This document shows positions 33,041 through 42,944 of a DNA stretch of 64,000 nucleotides, one piece after another; the first letter of the stretch is position 1, and each line of letters opens with the position of its first letter. A program made the position numbers and the translations under genes. Under the pieces are notes generated by a model. It worked only from the letters and a program-made list of their open reading frames with translations. It did no database searches and had not been told where the DNA came from. This DNA is from Microbulbifer guangxiensis (lineage in GTDB: Bacteria; Pseudomonadota; Gammaproteobacteria; Pseudomonadales; Cellvibrionaceae): positions 1-64,000 of the forward strand of contig NZ_JAJSAQ010000003.1 of the NCBI RefSeq assembly GCF_021729075.1, read 5' to 3'.

Positions 33041-34268
33041 GAGATTGTCCTATCGCCAGCTTGTTGCGCTCTGCCCACTGGTAGCGCGCATGACGCACGA
33101 AAACGGCGTCCCAGCTCTTGCGCGCGGCGTTCTGGCCGCGCCAGTAAATGATGAATTCGGGCACCAGGGACAGGGCGAAGTCCCGGTCTATTTCACACTG
33201 GTTGACCAGATGGCTCAAGCAGTCGCTACCGGGCTGCCAGTTGCGGGAGATGGGCTTGGCCACCGGGTTCTTCTCGATACCCTGGCAGTAGTAGGCCCAC
33301 TCCTCGCGGGCATACTCGATGAACTGTTCACCCCAGCGGGCGCTGTGGCCGCCGCGTTCCAGCCACTTGTAGATGAACTCCGGCAGCAGCTCGGCGGCAA
33401 AACTGGGGTTGATGGCCAGACGCCGCAGCTGCTCCCAGGTGTGCTCACTGGGTTGCCAGTCGCGGGTCATGGCCGTCGGCTTGCGCTTCTCGATAAACGG
33501 GGTGTCCTGCTTCTCCCAGTCTTCCATGATCCAGTCATTGAATTCCAGGTCCCAGGAGATGGACTGCTTGCCACTGGAGCGATGGTAATCAAGGAAGCGC
33601 TGCAGACCCCGCTGCACGAAGGTGCTGGGCACGCCCTCATCCGCCAGCTTGCTCAGGGTATCTTCGCCGGGCCGCCAGCCCTGTGGCAGGGGCTGCTTGC
33701 GCTGGGCAGTGGCCCGGTAGGCCTCCCACTTGCTCTTGACCTGTTTCAGGAACAGGGCGCCGAAGGAATGGCGGGACTCACCGCGCTCCCGCCAGTAGGT
33801 GACGAACTCGGGCAACTGCTCGCGTACGAAGTGTTCCGGCACGCCCAGCTGGGCGATGCGGGCCAGGGTTTCCTGGTCCGGCTGCCAGTTGGGGGCAATG
33901 GTGTTGGCACTGCGATTGGGTCGGGCGGGAGCCGCAGGGTGCGCGGGCTCCGGTGCGCGGTGCTCGCCGGGCAGGGCAAACTTCAGCAGACCGCTGCTGC
34001 CGTAGGGGGCCGAACCCAGCAACAGGGCGCCCTGGTTGCGCAGGCTGGTGGCCACCCGCTGGATATCCGCCGGCTGCCAGAAGGGCAGCAGTTGCTGCAG
34101 CTGCTCCGCCTCCACGCTGTACCAGTCGCGGCCGGGATGGGACTCCGACGCCAGGAACGGCAGCAGTTCGCTCAGTGCGGTCAGCAGCACCGCCTCCTCC
34201 AGGCCGAGGGTGGCGGCCAGAGTGGGCGACAGGCAGAGCGGGCGTTCCGGGAGCAGGGGGTGTTTCAT
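32955..34268 (-). CDS. Four-repeat DnaT-like primosomal protein
   Basis: 437 residues. Residues 1-90 look like a winged-helix or DnaD-type domain (LPERPLCLSPTLAATLGLEEA). After a Pro/Ala linker come four tandem DnaT C-terminal-type domains, each of about 65 residues, opening W(Q/R)P and closing with W: starts NWQPDQ, GWRPGE, DWQPSE and NWQPGS. E. coli DnaT has one such domain, which binds single-stranded DNA and hands DnaB to PriA-marked forks. The basic, disordered tail overlaps the downstream helicase-loader-like gene. Confidence 0.88.
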   Translation of the reverse strand: MKHPLLPERPLCLSPTLAATLGLEEAVLLTALSELLPFLASESHPGRDWYSVEAEQLQQLLPFWQPADIQRVATSLRNQGALLLGSAPYGSSGLLKFALPGEHRAPEPAHPAAPARPNRSANTIAPNWQPDQETLARIAQLGVPEHFVREQLPEFVTYWRERGESRHSFGALFLKQVKSKWEAYRATAQRKQPLPQGWRPGEDTLSKLADEGVPSTFVQRGLQRFLDYHRSSGKQSISWDLEFNDWIMEDWEKQDTPFIEKRKPTAMTRDWQPSEHTWEQLRRLAINPSFAAELLPEFIYKWLERGGHSARWGEQFIEYAREEWAYYCQGIEKNPVAKPISRNWQPGSDCLSHLVNQCEIDRDFALSLVPEFIIYWRGQNAARKSWDAVFVRHARYQWAERNKLAIGQSHGKQQHTNSDNQRTRDRSISDLLTDTSW

Positions 34269-34334
34269 GGCGCGATTCTAACACCCCGTCCGGTCGTTTG
34301 CGCGGGGAGCAGGCCGGTTGTTAGGGTACTGTGA

Positions 34335-34364
34335 CTGACCCTTGGTTCAGGGTGTTGCTATGCT
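34335..34364 (+). promoter_or_regulatory. Possible MerR/CueR-type promoter of the copper operon
   Basis: CTGACC (34335-34340) and TATGCT (34359-34364) are 18 bp apart. Between them is the dyad ACCCT-N6-AGGGT (34338-34353). A dyad in a stretched spacer is the mark of MerR-family activators such as CueR. The regulator gene is not in the window. Confidence 0.45.
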
Positions 34365-34439
34365 CTGGAGTGGTCGCCGGCGACAGGGGCAGGGGGCAGG
34401 GGGAAGAGGAAAAGCGGGCGCAGCACAGGGCACGGGACG

Positions 34440-35642
34440 ATGGAGACGTTTCTCGATAACTGGCACCAGGCTGCCATTACCACATTGGGCCTCTTCTGGA
34501 TGGCCTTCTGGGCCTTCGGGCTCGGCTACCTGATCAGCAGCATGATCCAGGTGTTTGTCACCCGCGAGCGCATGCGCCAGAGCATGGGCAAGGCCGGGCC
34601 CAAAAGTGTCGGGCTCGCCTCTTTCTTTGGCTTCATCTCCAGCTCCTGTTCCTTCGCCGCCCTCGCCACCACCCGCGCCCTGTTTGCCAAAGGGGCGGGC
34701 CTGGTGCCGGCGCTGGCCTTCCTCCTCGCCTCCACCAACCTGGTGATCGAACTGGGGATTGTCATCGCCGTCTTCCTCAGCTGGCAGTTCGTCGTAGGGG
34801 AATATCTCGGCGGTGTGCTGCTGATCCTGCTGATGTGGCTGCTGGTGCGCCTGACGGCGCCGAAGAAGCTGGTCGAGAAAGCTCGAAAGCGCGCGCGAAA
34901 GGCCGAGGGGGGAAGCGATGACGACAGCGAGCCGCCTGACTGGCGCGAGCTGATCCGCAGCCGGGAAGGCTGGCGCCGGGTGGCGAACAAGTATGTGATG
35001 GAATGGCACATGGTGTGGAAGGATGTCACCGTGGGTTTCACCGTCGCCGGCATCATTGCCGTGTTCGTGCCCAGGTCGTTTTTCCAGAGCCTGTTTGTCG
35101 GTGCCGGCGACCCAGACCCCGCCTTCTGGGAGGTGCTATTACAGAGTCTGGTCGGCCCGATAGCGGCCTTCTTCACCTTTATCGGCTCCATGGGCAATAT
35201 CCCGCTGGCAGCGGTGCTATTCGACAACGGTGTGGCCTTTGCCGGCATCATGGCGTTTATCTTCAGCGACCTGGTGGTGTTGCCGGTGCTGCGCATCCAG
35301 GCCCAGTATTACGGCTGGAAGATGGCCCTGTATATTCTCGCAGTCTTCCTAGTCATCCTGGTTTGTTCGGCGTTGCTGCTGCACTATGGTTTTGCTTTTT
35401 TCGATCTGCTGCCCAGTCATGACAGCGTGAAAAAAATGACCGAGCGGGAGTTCTTCAAGGTCGACTACACCCTGTTTCTGAACCTGCTGTTCCTTGCGGT
35501 TGGAGTCCTATTTCTCGTCTGGCGCTGGCGGGACAAAGGCTTACCGGGCCTGAAGACCGACAGCCTCTCCGAGCGGGTTCTGCTGGCACTCGCCACGCTG
35601 GCAATCGCCTGGCTGTTTATCGGAGCCTTGTTACCAGTCTGA
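34440..35642 (+). CDS. ArsP/YraQ-type permease, copper-operon neighbour
   Basis: 400 residues with about eight to ten membrane spans and a charged cytosolic loop (residues 140-185, rich in Lys, Arg and Asp). [26 protein letters not shown], with the SSCSF cysteine, and its counterpart [22 protein letters not shown] are the permease (PF03773-like) blocks. The substrate is not known; related proteins export organoarsenicals. The gene lies 70 bases before copA on the same strand, so a metal role is likely. Confidence 0.82.
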   Translation: METFLDNWHQAAITTLGLFWMAFWAFGLGYLISSMIQVFVTRERMRQSMGKAGPKSVGLASFFGFISSSCSFAALATTRALFAKGAGLVPALAFLLASTNLVIELGIVIAVFLSWQFVVGEYLGGVLLILLMWLLVRLTAPKKLVEKARKRARKAEGGSDDDSEPPDWRELIRSREGWRRVANKYVMEWHMVWKDVTVGFTVAGIIAVFVPRSFFQSLFVGAGDPDPAFWEVLLQSLVGPIAAFFTFIGSMGNIPLAAVLFDNGVAFAGIMAFIFSDLVVLPVLRIQAQYYGWKMALYILAVFLVILVCSALLLHYGFAFFDLLPSHDSVKKMTEREFFKVDYTLFLNLLFLAVGVLFLVWRWRDKGLPGLKTDSLSERVLLALATLAIAWLFIGALLPV

Positions 35643-35712
35643 CCTGATCCATTTGCACTGTCCCCTCCTGCTGGCGTTATCCTTCCGTCCCAAACAGGGA
35701 ATAGGAGTATCC

Positions 35713-37956
35713 ATGTCTGAGCTGAAGCAGACTTTTCGCCTAGAAGGCGCCTCCTGCGCCGGTTGTGTGCGCAAGATCGAGGGAGCGCTGGCGGAGGTGC
35801 CTGGCGTGGAGGATGCCCGGGTCAATCTCGCCGACAAGACCCTGCTGGTTCAGGGGGACGCCACGGCGGAAGCCTGTATCGCCGCGGTGAAAAACGCCGG
35901 CTACGGGGCCGAACCGGTGCGGGTCAGCGAGCGCGAGCGCCGCGAGCAGCAGCGAGCCGAGGAGCAGCGTCACTACCGGGACCTGCTGAAGCGCTGTGCC
36001 ATCGCCCTGGGCCTGGGCATCCCGCTGATGGCCTGGGGGCTGCTGGGTGGCGAGATGATGGTCAACACGCCGCCACAGCAGCGCGCCTGGGGTGTGGTGG
36101 GCCTGCTTACGCTGGGGGTGCTGGTCTATTGCGGCGGGCACTTCTTTACCGGCGCCTGGCGGGCCTTCCTGCACCACAACGCCAATATGGACACCCTGGT
36201 GGCTCTGGGTACCGGTACGGCATGGGCTTTCTCCATGCTGGTGGTCGCTGCGCCGCAGCTGCTGCCGGAGGCGGCGCGGCATGTTTACTTCGAGGCCAGT
36301 GCCATGATCATCGGCCTCATTAACCTGGGACAGGCACTGGAGCTGCGCGCCCGGGGGCGCACCAGCGCGGCGGTGGAGAAACTGCTCGAGTTACAGGACC
36401 CCACTGCGCGTGTGGTCCGTGATGGCAGGGAGGAAGATCTGCCGCTGGAACAGGTAGCCGTGGGCGATCGGATCCGCGTGCGTCCGGGGGAGAAAATCCC
36501 GGTGGATGGCACGGTCGACGAAGGCAGCAGCCTGGTGGATGAGTCCATGCTCACCGGCGAGCCAGTACCGGTAAAAAAATCCACCGGGGACTTTCTCTCC
36601 GCCGGTACGCTGAACAAGAACGGCACCCTGCTGTTCCGCGCGGAGAAGGTCGGTGCGGAGACCCGGCTGGCGCAGATCATCGAAATGGTCAAAAACGCCC
36701 AGAGTTCCCGCGTTCCCATCGCCCGCCTTGCCGACACCATTTCCTCCATCTTTGTGCCCACCGTCATGATCATCGCCGTGCTGGCGGCGCTGGCCTGGTT
36801 CAACTTCGGTCCCGATCCGCGCGCCGCCCACACGCTGGTGGTGCTCACTTCGGTCCTGATCATCGCCTGCCCCTGTGCGCTGGGCCTGGCCACGCCCATG
36901 TCGGTGATGGTGGGTGTCGGCAAGGGGGCCGAATACGGTGTGCTGATCCGCAACGGCAAGGCGCTGCAGCAGGCCAGTCACCTCGACACGCTGGTGGTGG
37001 ACAAAACCGGCACGCTGACCGAGGGTGCGCCACAGCTGACCGAAATCGAGACCGATGCCGGTTTCGATGGCAGTGAGGACGACCTGCTGCGGCTGCTGGC
37101 CAGCCTGGAACAGGGCTCCGAACACCCGCTGGCGGAAGCCGTGCTCTCTGCCGCACGGGAGAGAGAGCTGACGTTGCTGGAAACCCGGGATTTCGAAGCG
37201 ATCACGGCTCACGGTGTGCAGGGTGATGTCGACGGCAGGCGCGTGCTGCTGGGCAACCGCAAGCTGATGGAGCGCGAAGACATCGACATTGGTGACTGGC
37301 AGAAGAAAGTACAGGAACTCGGCGAAAAGGGCAGCACTGCAATGTACGCGTCGGTAGATGGCAAGATGGCGGGCGTGATTGCGGTGGCAGATCCATTGCG
37401 CATGGATGCAACTTCGGCCATCAAGCGCCTGCAGAAGCTGGGCCTGCGCATTCACATGCTGACTGGTGACAATCAGGGCACAGCCAATGCAGTGGCGAAA
37501 CAGCTCGGTATCGACAGCGTGCATGCCGAACTGCAGCCGGAGGACAAGGAGCGGATCGTCGGTGAGCTGCAGGACCAGGGGGATCATGTAGGCATGGCTG
37601 GCGACGGCATCAATGATGCTCCGGCGCTGGCACGGGCCGAGGTAGGTTTTGCCATCGGCGCGGGCACGGATGTGGCCATCGAAACTGCCGATGTCACCCT
37701 GATGCGCTCATCCCTGCACGGTGTTGCCGATGCCATTGAGCTGTCCCGTGGCACGCTGCGCAATATCAAGCAGAACCTGTTCGGGGCATTTATCTATAAC
37801 GTGCTGGGTATCCCCATTGCTGCCGGTGTGCTCTATCCATTTACCGGTGCCTTGCTGAGCCCGGTCATTGCCGGGGCGGCCATGGCCTTTTCCTCGGTGA
37901 CTGTGGTGAGCAACGCGAACCGGTTGCGCTGGTTCAAGCCGGAGGAGACTGCCTGA
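35713..37956 (+). CDS. copA: Copper-exporting P1B-type ATPase
   Basis: 747 residues from ATG 35713, with AGGAG upstream; an ATG at 35653 would add 20 untypical residues. One N-terminal metal-binding domain (GASCAGC, C15 and C18), eight membrane spans, the intramembrane CPC in [12 protein letters not shown], phosphorylation site [18 protein letters not shown] histidine motif, and [10 protein letters not shown] hinge. The membrane HMA-CPC layout marks Cu(I) export. Translationally coupled (TGATG) to the cupredoxin gene. Confidence 0.95.
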   Translation: MSELKQTFRLEGASCAGCVRKIEGALAEVPGVEDARVNLADKTLLVQGDATAEACIAAVKNAGYGAEPVRVSERERREQQRAEEQRHYRDLLKRCAIALGLGIPLMAWGLLGGEMMVNTPPQQRAWGVVGLLTLGVLVYCGGHFFTGAWRAFLHHNANMDTLVALGTGTAWAFSMLVVAAPQLLPEAARHVYFEASAMIIGLINLGQALELRARGRTSAAVEKLLELQDPTARVVRDGREEDLPLEQVAVGDRIRVRPGEKIPVDGTVDEGSSLVDESMLTGEPVPVKKSTGDFLSAGTLNKNGTLLFRAEKVGAETRLAQIIEMVKNAQSSRVPIARLADTISSIFVPTVMIIAVLAALAWFNFGPDPRAAHTLVVLTSVLIIACPCALGLATPMSVMVGVGKGAEYGVLIRNGKALQQASHLDTLVVDKTGTLTEGAPQLTEIETDAGFDGSEDDLLRLLASLEQGSEHPLAEAVLSAARERELTLLETRDFEAITAHGVQGDVDGRRVLLGNRKLMEREDIDIGDWQKKVQELGEKGSTAMYASVDGKMAGVIAVADPLRMDATSAIKRLQKLGLRIHMLTGDNQGTANAVAKQLGIDSVHAELQPEDKERIVGELQDQGDHVGMAGDGINDAPALARAEVGFAIGAGTDVAIETADVTLMRSSLHGVADAIELSRGTLRNIKQNLFGAFIYNVLGIPIAAGVLYPFTGALLSPVIAGAAMAFSSVTVVSNANRLRWFKPEETA

Positions 37957-38330
37957 TGCTGACACTGATTGTGAATGTGGCCGGACTGTTACTGATCGCA
38001 GCCATCGTCTGGTGGTTCTGGATCGCTGGCAGGAGCGGAAAGACCGGCGCTGATAGAACTGTGCCTGCAGCAGGGAGGGAAATCCTGGTAAAAGATGGCG
38101 TTTATGAACCGGACCGCATCTTCCTGCCGGCCGGCAGCCCCGCCACTTTGAAATTTCGCCGCGAGGATCCCAGTCCCTGTGCGGAATATGTATTGTTCCC
38201 GGACCTGGAAGTCAGTGCGCAACTGGCGGTACATGAAGTCACCGAAGTGCGCCTGCCTGCGGCAGAGCCGGGCAAGTATCCCTTCACCTGCCAGATGCAG
38301 ATGTACCGGGGGACGCTGGAGGTGGAATAA
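37956..38330 (+). CDS. Membrane-anchored cupredoxin-domain protein
   Basis: 124 residues. One N-terminal membrane span (about 4-22) then a beta-rich domain, REILVKDGVYEPDRIFLPAG..ATLKFRREDPSPCAEYVLFPDL, and the closing PGKYPFTCQMQMYRG. Copper-binding cupredoxin-like domains of this kind occur beside copA, where they may pass or hold copper at the periplasmic face. The Cys of CQM and its following Met are the candidate ligands. The ATG overlaps the copA stop by one base. Confidence 0.85.
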   Translation: MLTLIVNVAGLLLIAAIVWWFWIAGRSGKTGADRTVPAAGREILVKDGVYEPDRIFLPAGSPATLKFRREDPSPCAEYVLFPDLEVSAQLAVHEVTEVRLPAAEPGKYPFTCQMQMYRGTLEVE

Positions 38331-38334
38331 GGTT

Positions 38335-39063
38335 TCAGGCTGCCGGGCCGGTGGCCCGCTGGCTTCGCCTGCGCAATCGCAGCCGGGAAATCATGCGTCC
38401 CACTAGCAATGCCCCGGAGCCTGCCAGCCACAGGCTCGCGAATCCGACCAGGATGATCAGGGGATTGTTGAAATTGTCCCGCCCGCGGTAGTCCATGGTG
38501 TGCAGCATCCAGAAGAAATCGAACAACCGCCAGCTATCGGTGCGCCGCTCCAGCACCTGCCCGTCCGCAGCGGAGACATACAGGGTGGTGCCGTCAGGGT
38601 CGTTCACATCGACGCGCCAGAGCGGACCTTCGTGTTTGCGGGTTTCCAGCGTGGGCGCCTCCAGCCATACCGGGCTTGCCAGCAACTGCTTGTCGCCGGC
38701 GTAGTCACTGGCGGCGACCTGTGCCGCGACATCAGCATCGACCTCGAGCGGGAGGCCAGTGCGGGCATCCCGCAGTTCGGTGTAGTTCGCCGTTTCGATC
38801 CGGTAGAGCGGGCGTCCCAGCCGGTGGGTCAGCTCAATGCCGAGTACCGTGTCCGCAGGGTAGCGGGCAGCTATGGCCTCGTGGCCGAGCAGGGCCCTGG
38901 GTGCCATCAGACTGATGTCCTGTGGTTCTGCCATCAGGTGCCGCCCAGACACCAGTTTGGGATCCAGCAGGCTGAAGACCAGGCCGCTGATCAGCCACAC
39001 CAGCAACTGCAGACCGAGCAGAAGGCCGAGCCATTTGTGTATCCGGGCAATCACGCGAATCAT
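38335..39063 (-). CDS. PepSY-domain membrane protein (second of pair)
   Basis: 242 residues. A membrane span near each end (about 10-32 and 195-220), with a periplasmic PepSY-type domain between: DARTGLPLEVDADVAAQVA, GPLWRVDVNDPDGTTLYVSAADGQVLERR, then WRLFDFFWMLHTMDYRGRDNFNNP. Proteins with this layout associate with iron or copper uptake and reduction, with no defined activity. It overlaps its partner by the ATGA tetranucleotide. Convergent with the cupredoxin gene, four bases away. Confidence 0.85.
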   Translation of the reverse strand: MIRVIARIHKWLGLLLGLQLLVWLISGLVFSLLDPKLVSGRHLMAEPQDISLMAPRALLGHEAIAARYPADTVLGIELTHRLGRPLYRIETANYTELRDARTGLPLEVDADVAAQVAASDYAGDKQLLASPVWLEAPTLETRKHEGPLWRVDVNDPDGTTLYVSAADGQVLERRTDSWRLFDFFWMLHTMDYRGRDNFNNPLIILVGFASLWLAGSGALLVGRMISRLRLRRRSQRATGPAA

Positions 39064-39827
39064 GCTGTTGCTCTCCGGCGTGCATTTGCAGCGCGCGTCT
39101 TGTTCCCGCTCCTCCTGACCCTGCCCTTTTTGCGGTTTCGCAGCAGGCGGAAACTGAAGGGCAGTAATGCCACACCAGCCAGTGCCCCCATGAGGCTTGC
39201 GACGATCAGGATACGCAGCAGCGGGTTGGTGACATCTGCGCGCTCCTCGTAGTCCATGATGTGCAGCATCCAGAAGAAGTCGAAGGCGCGCCAGAGGTCG
39301 TGGCGGCGGGTGACCAGTGCCGCGGTACCCGGGTCGATATACAGAGTGGTACCAAAGCGGTCATCGAAGTCCACCCGCCAGACGGGCAGAATACGCGCCG
39401 GAATTTCTGTCGGCGGATCTGAGCTGATCAACTGCACTCGGGCCACCTTGCCCTCGCCGGCATAGTAATGGCGTGCCAGATCGGCTGCGCCCCTGGCATC
39501 GACGGTATCGATCAAGGCGCCGCTATAGGCATCGCGACGATATTCGCCATGGCTGTCCCGCACCAGGAAGTAGGGTCGTCCCTGAAGTACTTTCAACTGC
39601 ACCGACTTGACGGCCTGTCCGGCCTCGACAATCTGCGCAGTGGGGTAGAGGGGCTGTGAAAAATCGGGCAGGGGTTCGCGCAAGTTCTTCACCAGGTGAT
39701 CACCATGGATGAAGTCCAAGTTCATCACCACCATGTAAAAGCCACTGGCAGTCCACAGCAGGGCCTGCAGGCCGATAACGAGGAAAATCCATTTGTGCAG
39801 TTTTCGGAGGTGGCGGGCCAGCTTCAT
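39060..39827 (-). CDS. PepSY-domain membrane protein (first of pair)
   Basis: 255 residues from ATG 39827, with GGAGAAC directly upstream. Architecture as for its partner: MKLARHLRKLHKWIFLVIGLQ..., a PepSY-type middle (FGTTLYIDPGTAALVTRRHDLWR), the shared FDFFWMLHIMDYEERAD..NPLL segment, a second span, and a basic tail. The pair look like an old duplication. Adjacent to a copper operon, on the opposite strand. Confidence 0.85.
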   Translation of the reverse strand: MKLARHLRKLHKWIFLVIGLQALLWTASGFYMVVMNLDFIHGDHLVKNLREPLPDFSQPLYPTAQIVEAGQAVKSVQLKVLQGRPYFLVRDSHGEYRRDAYSGALIDTVDARGAADLARHYYAGEGKVARVQLISSDPPTEIPARILPVWRVDFDDRFGTTLYIDPGTAALVTRRHDLWRAFDFFWMLHIMDYEERADVTNPLLRILIVASLMGALAGVALLPFSFRLLRNRKKGRVRRSGNKTRAANARRRATA

Positions 39828-40044
39828 TGTTGTTCTCCGCGGATGTCTGGCGCAGCGCGAGTGGCGCCTAATTGCACGATCATACCTTCCGGGCGTGCTG
39901 ATAGGAAAACCTCCCCGAGGTGCCATCGGCTGGCTGAAGAGCCCCTGTGACGGAAGTGAGCCGGCTATATTGATGCGAGTGGCGGCACCGGGCAGGTCAG
40001 CAGGGGTTGTCGCGGGCGAAAGCAATCGACGGGAGTAGGGCACT

Positions 40045-40818
40045 ATGGCAAAACGCAAAGGTGGGAGTGGTGACTACAAGGAGGAATTGCGTCACCTGCA
40101 GATCGAACTGGTCAAACTGCAGCGACATCTGATTGCCTGCGACCTGCAGATCCTGATCCTGTTCGAGGGGCGCGATGCTGCGGGGAAGGATGGCACCATC
40201 AAGCGTATTGTCGAACACCTCAGCCCGCGGGAGACTCGGGTGGTGGCGTTGGGCAAGCCGTCGGACCGCGATCGCAACAGCTGGTATTTCCAGCGCTATG
40301 TGCCGCACCTGCCATCCAGGCAGGAGATGGTGCTGTTCAACCGCAGCTGGTACAACCGTGCTGGCGTGGAGCGGGTGATGGGCTTCTGTAGCGACCACGA
40401 GTACCGCAATTTCATGGCATCGGTGGTGCCGTTCGAGCGCATGCTGGTCAGTTCAGGCATCCAGATCATCAAGTACTACCTGGATATCGACCGCGCCGAG
40501 CAGAAAAAGCGGATCGAAGCGCGTCATACCGATCCCCTCAAGCAATGGAAAATCAGCCCGGTCGACGAGACGGCCGTGTCCCACTGGGATGAGTACAGCA
40601 TTGCTCGCAACGAGATGTTTGCTAAAAGCCACAGCGAACAGGCGCCCTGGTATGTGGTCAGTGCAAACGACAAGAAGCGCGCACGCCTGAATGTCATTCG
40701 GCACCTGCTCTCCACTGTTGAGTGCCCTGAGCATGATTGTCGTGAAGACCAGCCCGATTCCGACATCGTCTTTCCCTACGACGGCCGACACCTGCTCAGC
40801 GGCCGCATCGCCCCCTGA
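40045..40818 (+). CDS. ppk2: Polyphosphate kinase 2 (class I type)
   Basis: 257 residues with one PPK2 domain. Walker A FEGRDAAGKDGTIKRI; LFNRSWYNRAGVERVMGF; Walker B area YYLDIDRAEQKKRIEAR; lid DPLKQWKISPVD. Class I PPK2 enzymes phosphorylate nucleoside diphosphates using polyphosphate. It complements the ppk1 gene 14 kb away. Standalone gene; a short helical gene follows 130 bases downstream. Confidence 0.94.
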   Translation: MAKRKGGSGDYKEELRHLQIELVKLQRHLIACDLQILILFEGRDAAGKDGTIKRIVEHLSPRETRVVALGKPSDRDRNSWYFQRYVPHLPSRQEMVLFNRSWYNRAGVERVMGFCSDHEYRNFMASVVPFERMLVSSGIQIIKYYLDIDRAEQKKRIEARHTDPLKQWKISPVDETAVSHWDEYSIARNEMFAKSHSEQAPWYVVSANDKKRARLNVIRHLLSTVECPEHDCREDQPDSDIVFPYDGRHLLSGRIAP

Positions 40819-40948
40819 CGGGGTTGAAATCCTCCTTACCGACGTCAGTTCTATATCAGGGCCTGTAAAGCTGTCGCAATCGATGGCGCAGTGGCCGCGA
40901 TCAGGCCGGGCCCGCAGATGCCGACAGAAAAGACCAAAGGAGGTTTTT

Positions 40949-41407
40949 ATGCAGGCGCAGACCCTGAACGATGTCATCCAGCAGACCGGTGTCCTGCACC
41001 AGACCCTGGCGCGGCACCTGCGCAGCGGTGCACGGGATGACGGTGATTCCCGGGATGGCCTGCTGCGTGAGTACCTGGCGCAGAGCGAGCGCAACCTGTC
41101 CGCGCTGGTGGATGAACACGGGCGCGATGCGCCGGAGCGTGCCCTGAATACCTGGTGTTACGAGTATCTGCGCGCCCATCCCATCGAGCGCCTGGCTGAC
41201 GGCCGGGCGCTCGAGCGGCTGACGCGCGACGAGGCGCTGCTGCAGGATGTGATGACTGTGCACCAGGAGTTGATTGCGCTATACCGCCGCCTGCAGGCAC
41301 GCGCCGAAACCGCGCCCACCCGGGCACTGATAAACGATATCCGCGAGCTCGAGGAGAACGAGGCCCGGCGCATGGCGCAGGGTGCCAACCGGCTGTTCGA
41401 GCTGTAA
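40949..41407 (+). CDS. Helical protein, unknown
   Basis: 152 residues from ATG 40949, with AAAGGAGG upstream. All-helical appearance with heptad-like Leu/Ala spacing, no signal peptide. The pattern of acidic/His residues at helix positions (VHQELIALYRRL, ELEENEARRMAQ) suggests a ferritin-like four-helix bundle, but metal ligands are not clear enough for a firm call. Located between ppk2 and radA. Confidence 0.65.
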   Translation: MQAQTLNDVIQQTGVLHQTLARHLRSGARDDGDSRDGLLREYLAQSERNLSALVDEHGRDAPERALNTWCYEYLRAHPIERLADGRALERLTRDEALLQDVMTVHQELIALYRRLQARAETAPTRALINDIRELEENEARRMAQGANRLFEL

Positions 41408-41533
41408 CCCAAGCCGATCCGGCTCCCTTGTCGCCCGCGGCCGGGGAGGCGGTGTCCCTCCGGCAAGGGGCTGGTAGACTGTGCGCCTGTCCGATCCCAG
41501 TCCCGCCCCTGAGCCCAGCCGGAGGAGTGCCCC

Positions 41534-42928
41534 GTGGCCGCAAAACGCAAAACCGCCTATGTCTGCAACGAGTGTGGGGCCGACTACAGCAAGTGGGCCG
41601 GCCAGTGCAGCGCCTGCGGTACCTGGAACAGCCTCAGCGAAGTGCGCCTCGGCCCGGAACACAAGGACAGCCGCTCGGCCAATTTCACCGATGCCCAGAG
41701 TGGCTATGCCGGTGCCGCCGGGGCGGGTAGGGTACAGAAACTGTCCGAGATCGACCTGTCCGAACTCCCGCGCATCCCCACCAATGCCGGCGAGCTGGAC
41801 CGGGTGCTGGGCGGTGGCCTGGTGCCGGGCTCAGTGGTGCTGATCGGCGGTCACCCGGGCGCCGGCAAGTCGACGGTGCTGTTGCAGACCCTGTGCCACC
41901 TGTCCCAGAACATGCCGGCGCTGTACATCACCGGCGAGGAGTCGCTGCAACAGGTGGCCATGCGCGCAAAGCGCCTCGGTTTGCCCGCCGACCAGCTGCA
42001 GATGCTGTCCGAGACCGACGTAGAGCGCATCTGCCATATCGCGAAAGAAGTGCAGCCGCGGGTAATGGTGGTGGACTCCATCCAGGTCATGCACATGAGC
42101 GAGGTGCAGTCGGCGCCGGGCTCCGTGGCCCAGGTGCGCGAGAGCGCTGCCTACCTGACCCGCTATGCCAAGCAGACCGGCACGGCGTTGATTCTGGTTG
42201 GCCACGTGACCAAGGATGGCAGCCTCGCCGGCCCCAAGGTGCTCGAGCACATCATCGACTGTTCCATCTTGCTGGAGGGCACCCACGATTCCCGTTTCCG
42301 CACCCTGCGCGCGCACAAGAACCGCTTTGGCGCGGTCAACGAGCTGGGGGTGTTCGCCATGACCGAGCAGGGCCTGAAGGAAGTCTCCAACCCCTCGGCG
42401 ATTTTCCTGCAGCGCGCGGAAGAGGTGGCAGCCGGCTCCGTGGTGACTTCCGTGTGGGAGGGCACCCGCCCACTGCTGGTGGAACTGCAGGCGTTGGTGG
42501 ATGACAGCAGCCTGGGCAACCCGCGCCGGGTGGCAGTGGGCCTGGACCAGAACCGCCTCAATATGCTGCTGGCAGTGCTGCACCGCCACGGCGGCGTGCT
42601 GGTGGGGGACCAGGATGTGTTCATCAACGTGGTGGGCGGGGTCAAGGTAATGGAGACCAGTGCCGACCTGACGCTGCTGCTGGCGGTGGTGTCCAGTTTC
42701 CGCAACCGGCCGCTGCCCCGCGACCTGATGGTATTCGGTGAGGTGGGACTGGCCGGGGAAATCCGCCCGGTGCCCTCAGGCCAGGAACGCCTGCGCGAGG
42801 CTGCCAAGCACGGTTTCCGCAAAGCCATCGTGCCCGCCGCCAACCGCCTGAAGAACGATATCGACGGCATGGAGATGGTGCCGGTCAAGACGCTGGCCGA
42901 GGCGCTGGCGGCCATCGATGTCGCCTGA
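41534..42928 (+). CDS. radA: DNA repair protein RadA (Sms)
   Basis: 464 residues from GTG 41534, after GGAGGAG. N-terminal zinc finger CNECGADYSKWAGQCSACGTW (Cys 11, 14, 25 and 28); Walker A GGHPGAGKST; the RadA hallmark KNRFG in RAHKNRFGAVNELG; a C-terminal Lon-like domain (VGLDQNRLNMLLAVLHRHGG). RadA drives branch migration of recombination intermediates. Its last codons overlap the start region of the vitamin-B12 operon. Confidence 0.97.
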   Translation: MAAKRKTAYVCNECGADYSKWAGQCSACGTWNSLSEVRLGPEHKDSRSANFTDAQSGYAGAAGAGRVQKLSEIDLSELPRIPTNAGELDRVLGGGLVPGSVVLIGGHPGAGKSTVLLQTLCHLSQNMPALYITGEESLQQVAMRAKRLGLPADQLQMLSETDVERICHIAKEVQPRVMVVDSIQVMHMSEVQSAPGSVAQVRESAAYLTRYAKQTGTALILVGHVTKDGSLAGPKVLEHIIDCSILLEGTHDSRFRTLRAHKNRFGAVNELGVFAMTEQGLKEVSNPSAIFLQRAEEVAAGSVVTSVWEGTRPLLVELQALVDDSSLGNPRRVAVGLDQNRLNMLLAVLHRHGGVLVGDQDVFINVVGGVKVMETSADLTLLLAVVSSFRNRPLPRDLMVFGEVGLAGEIRPVPSGQERLREAAKHGFRKAIVPAANRLKNDIDGMEMVPVKTLAEALAAIDVA

Positions 42929-42944
42929 GGGCGCCTCCAAAACA

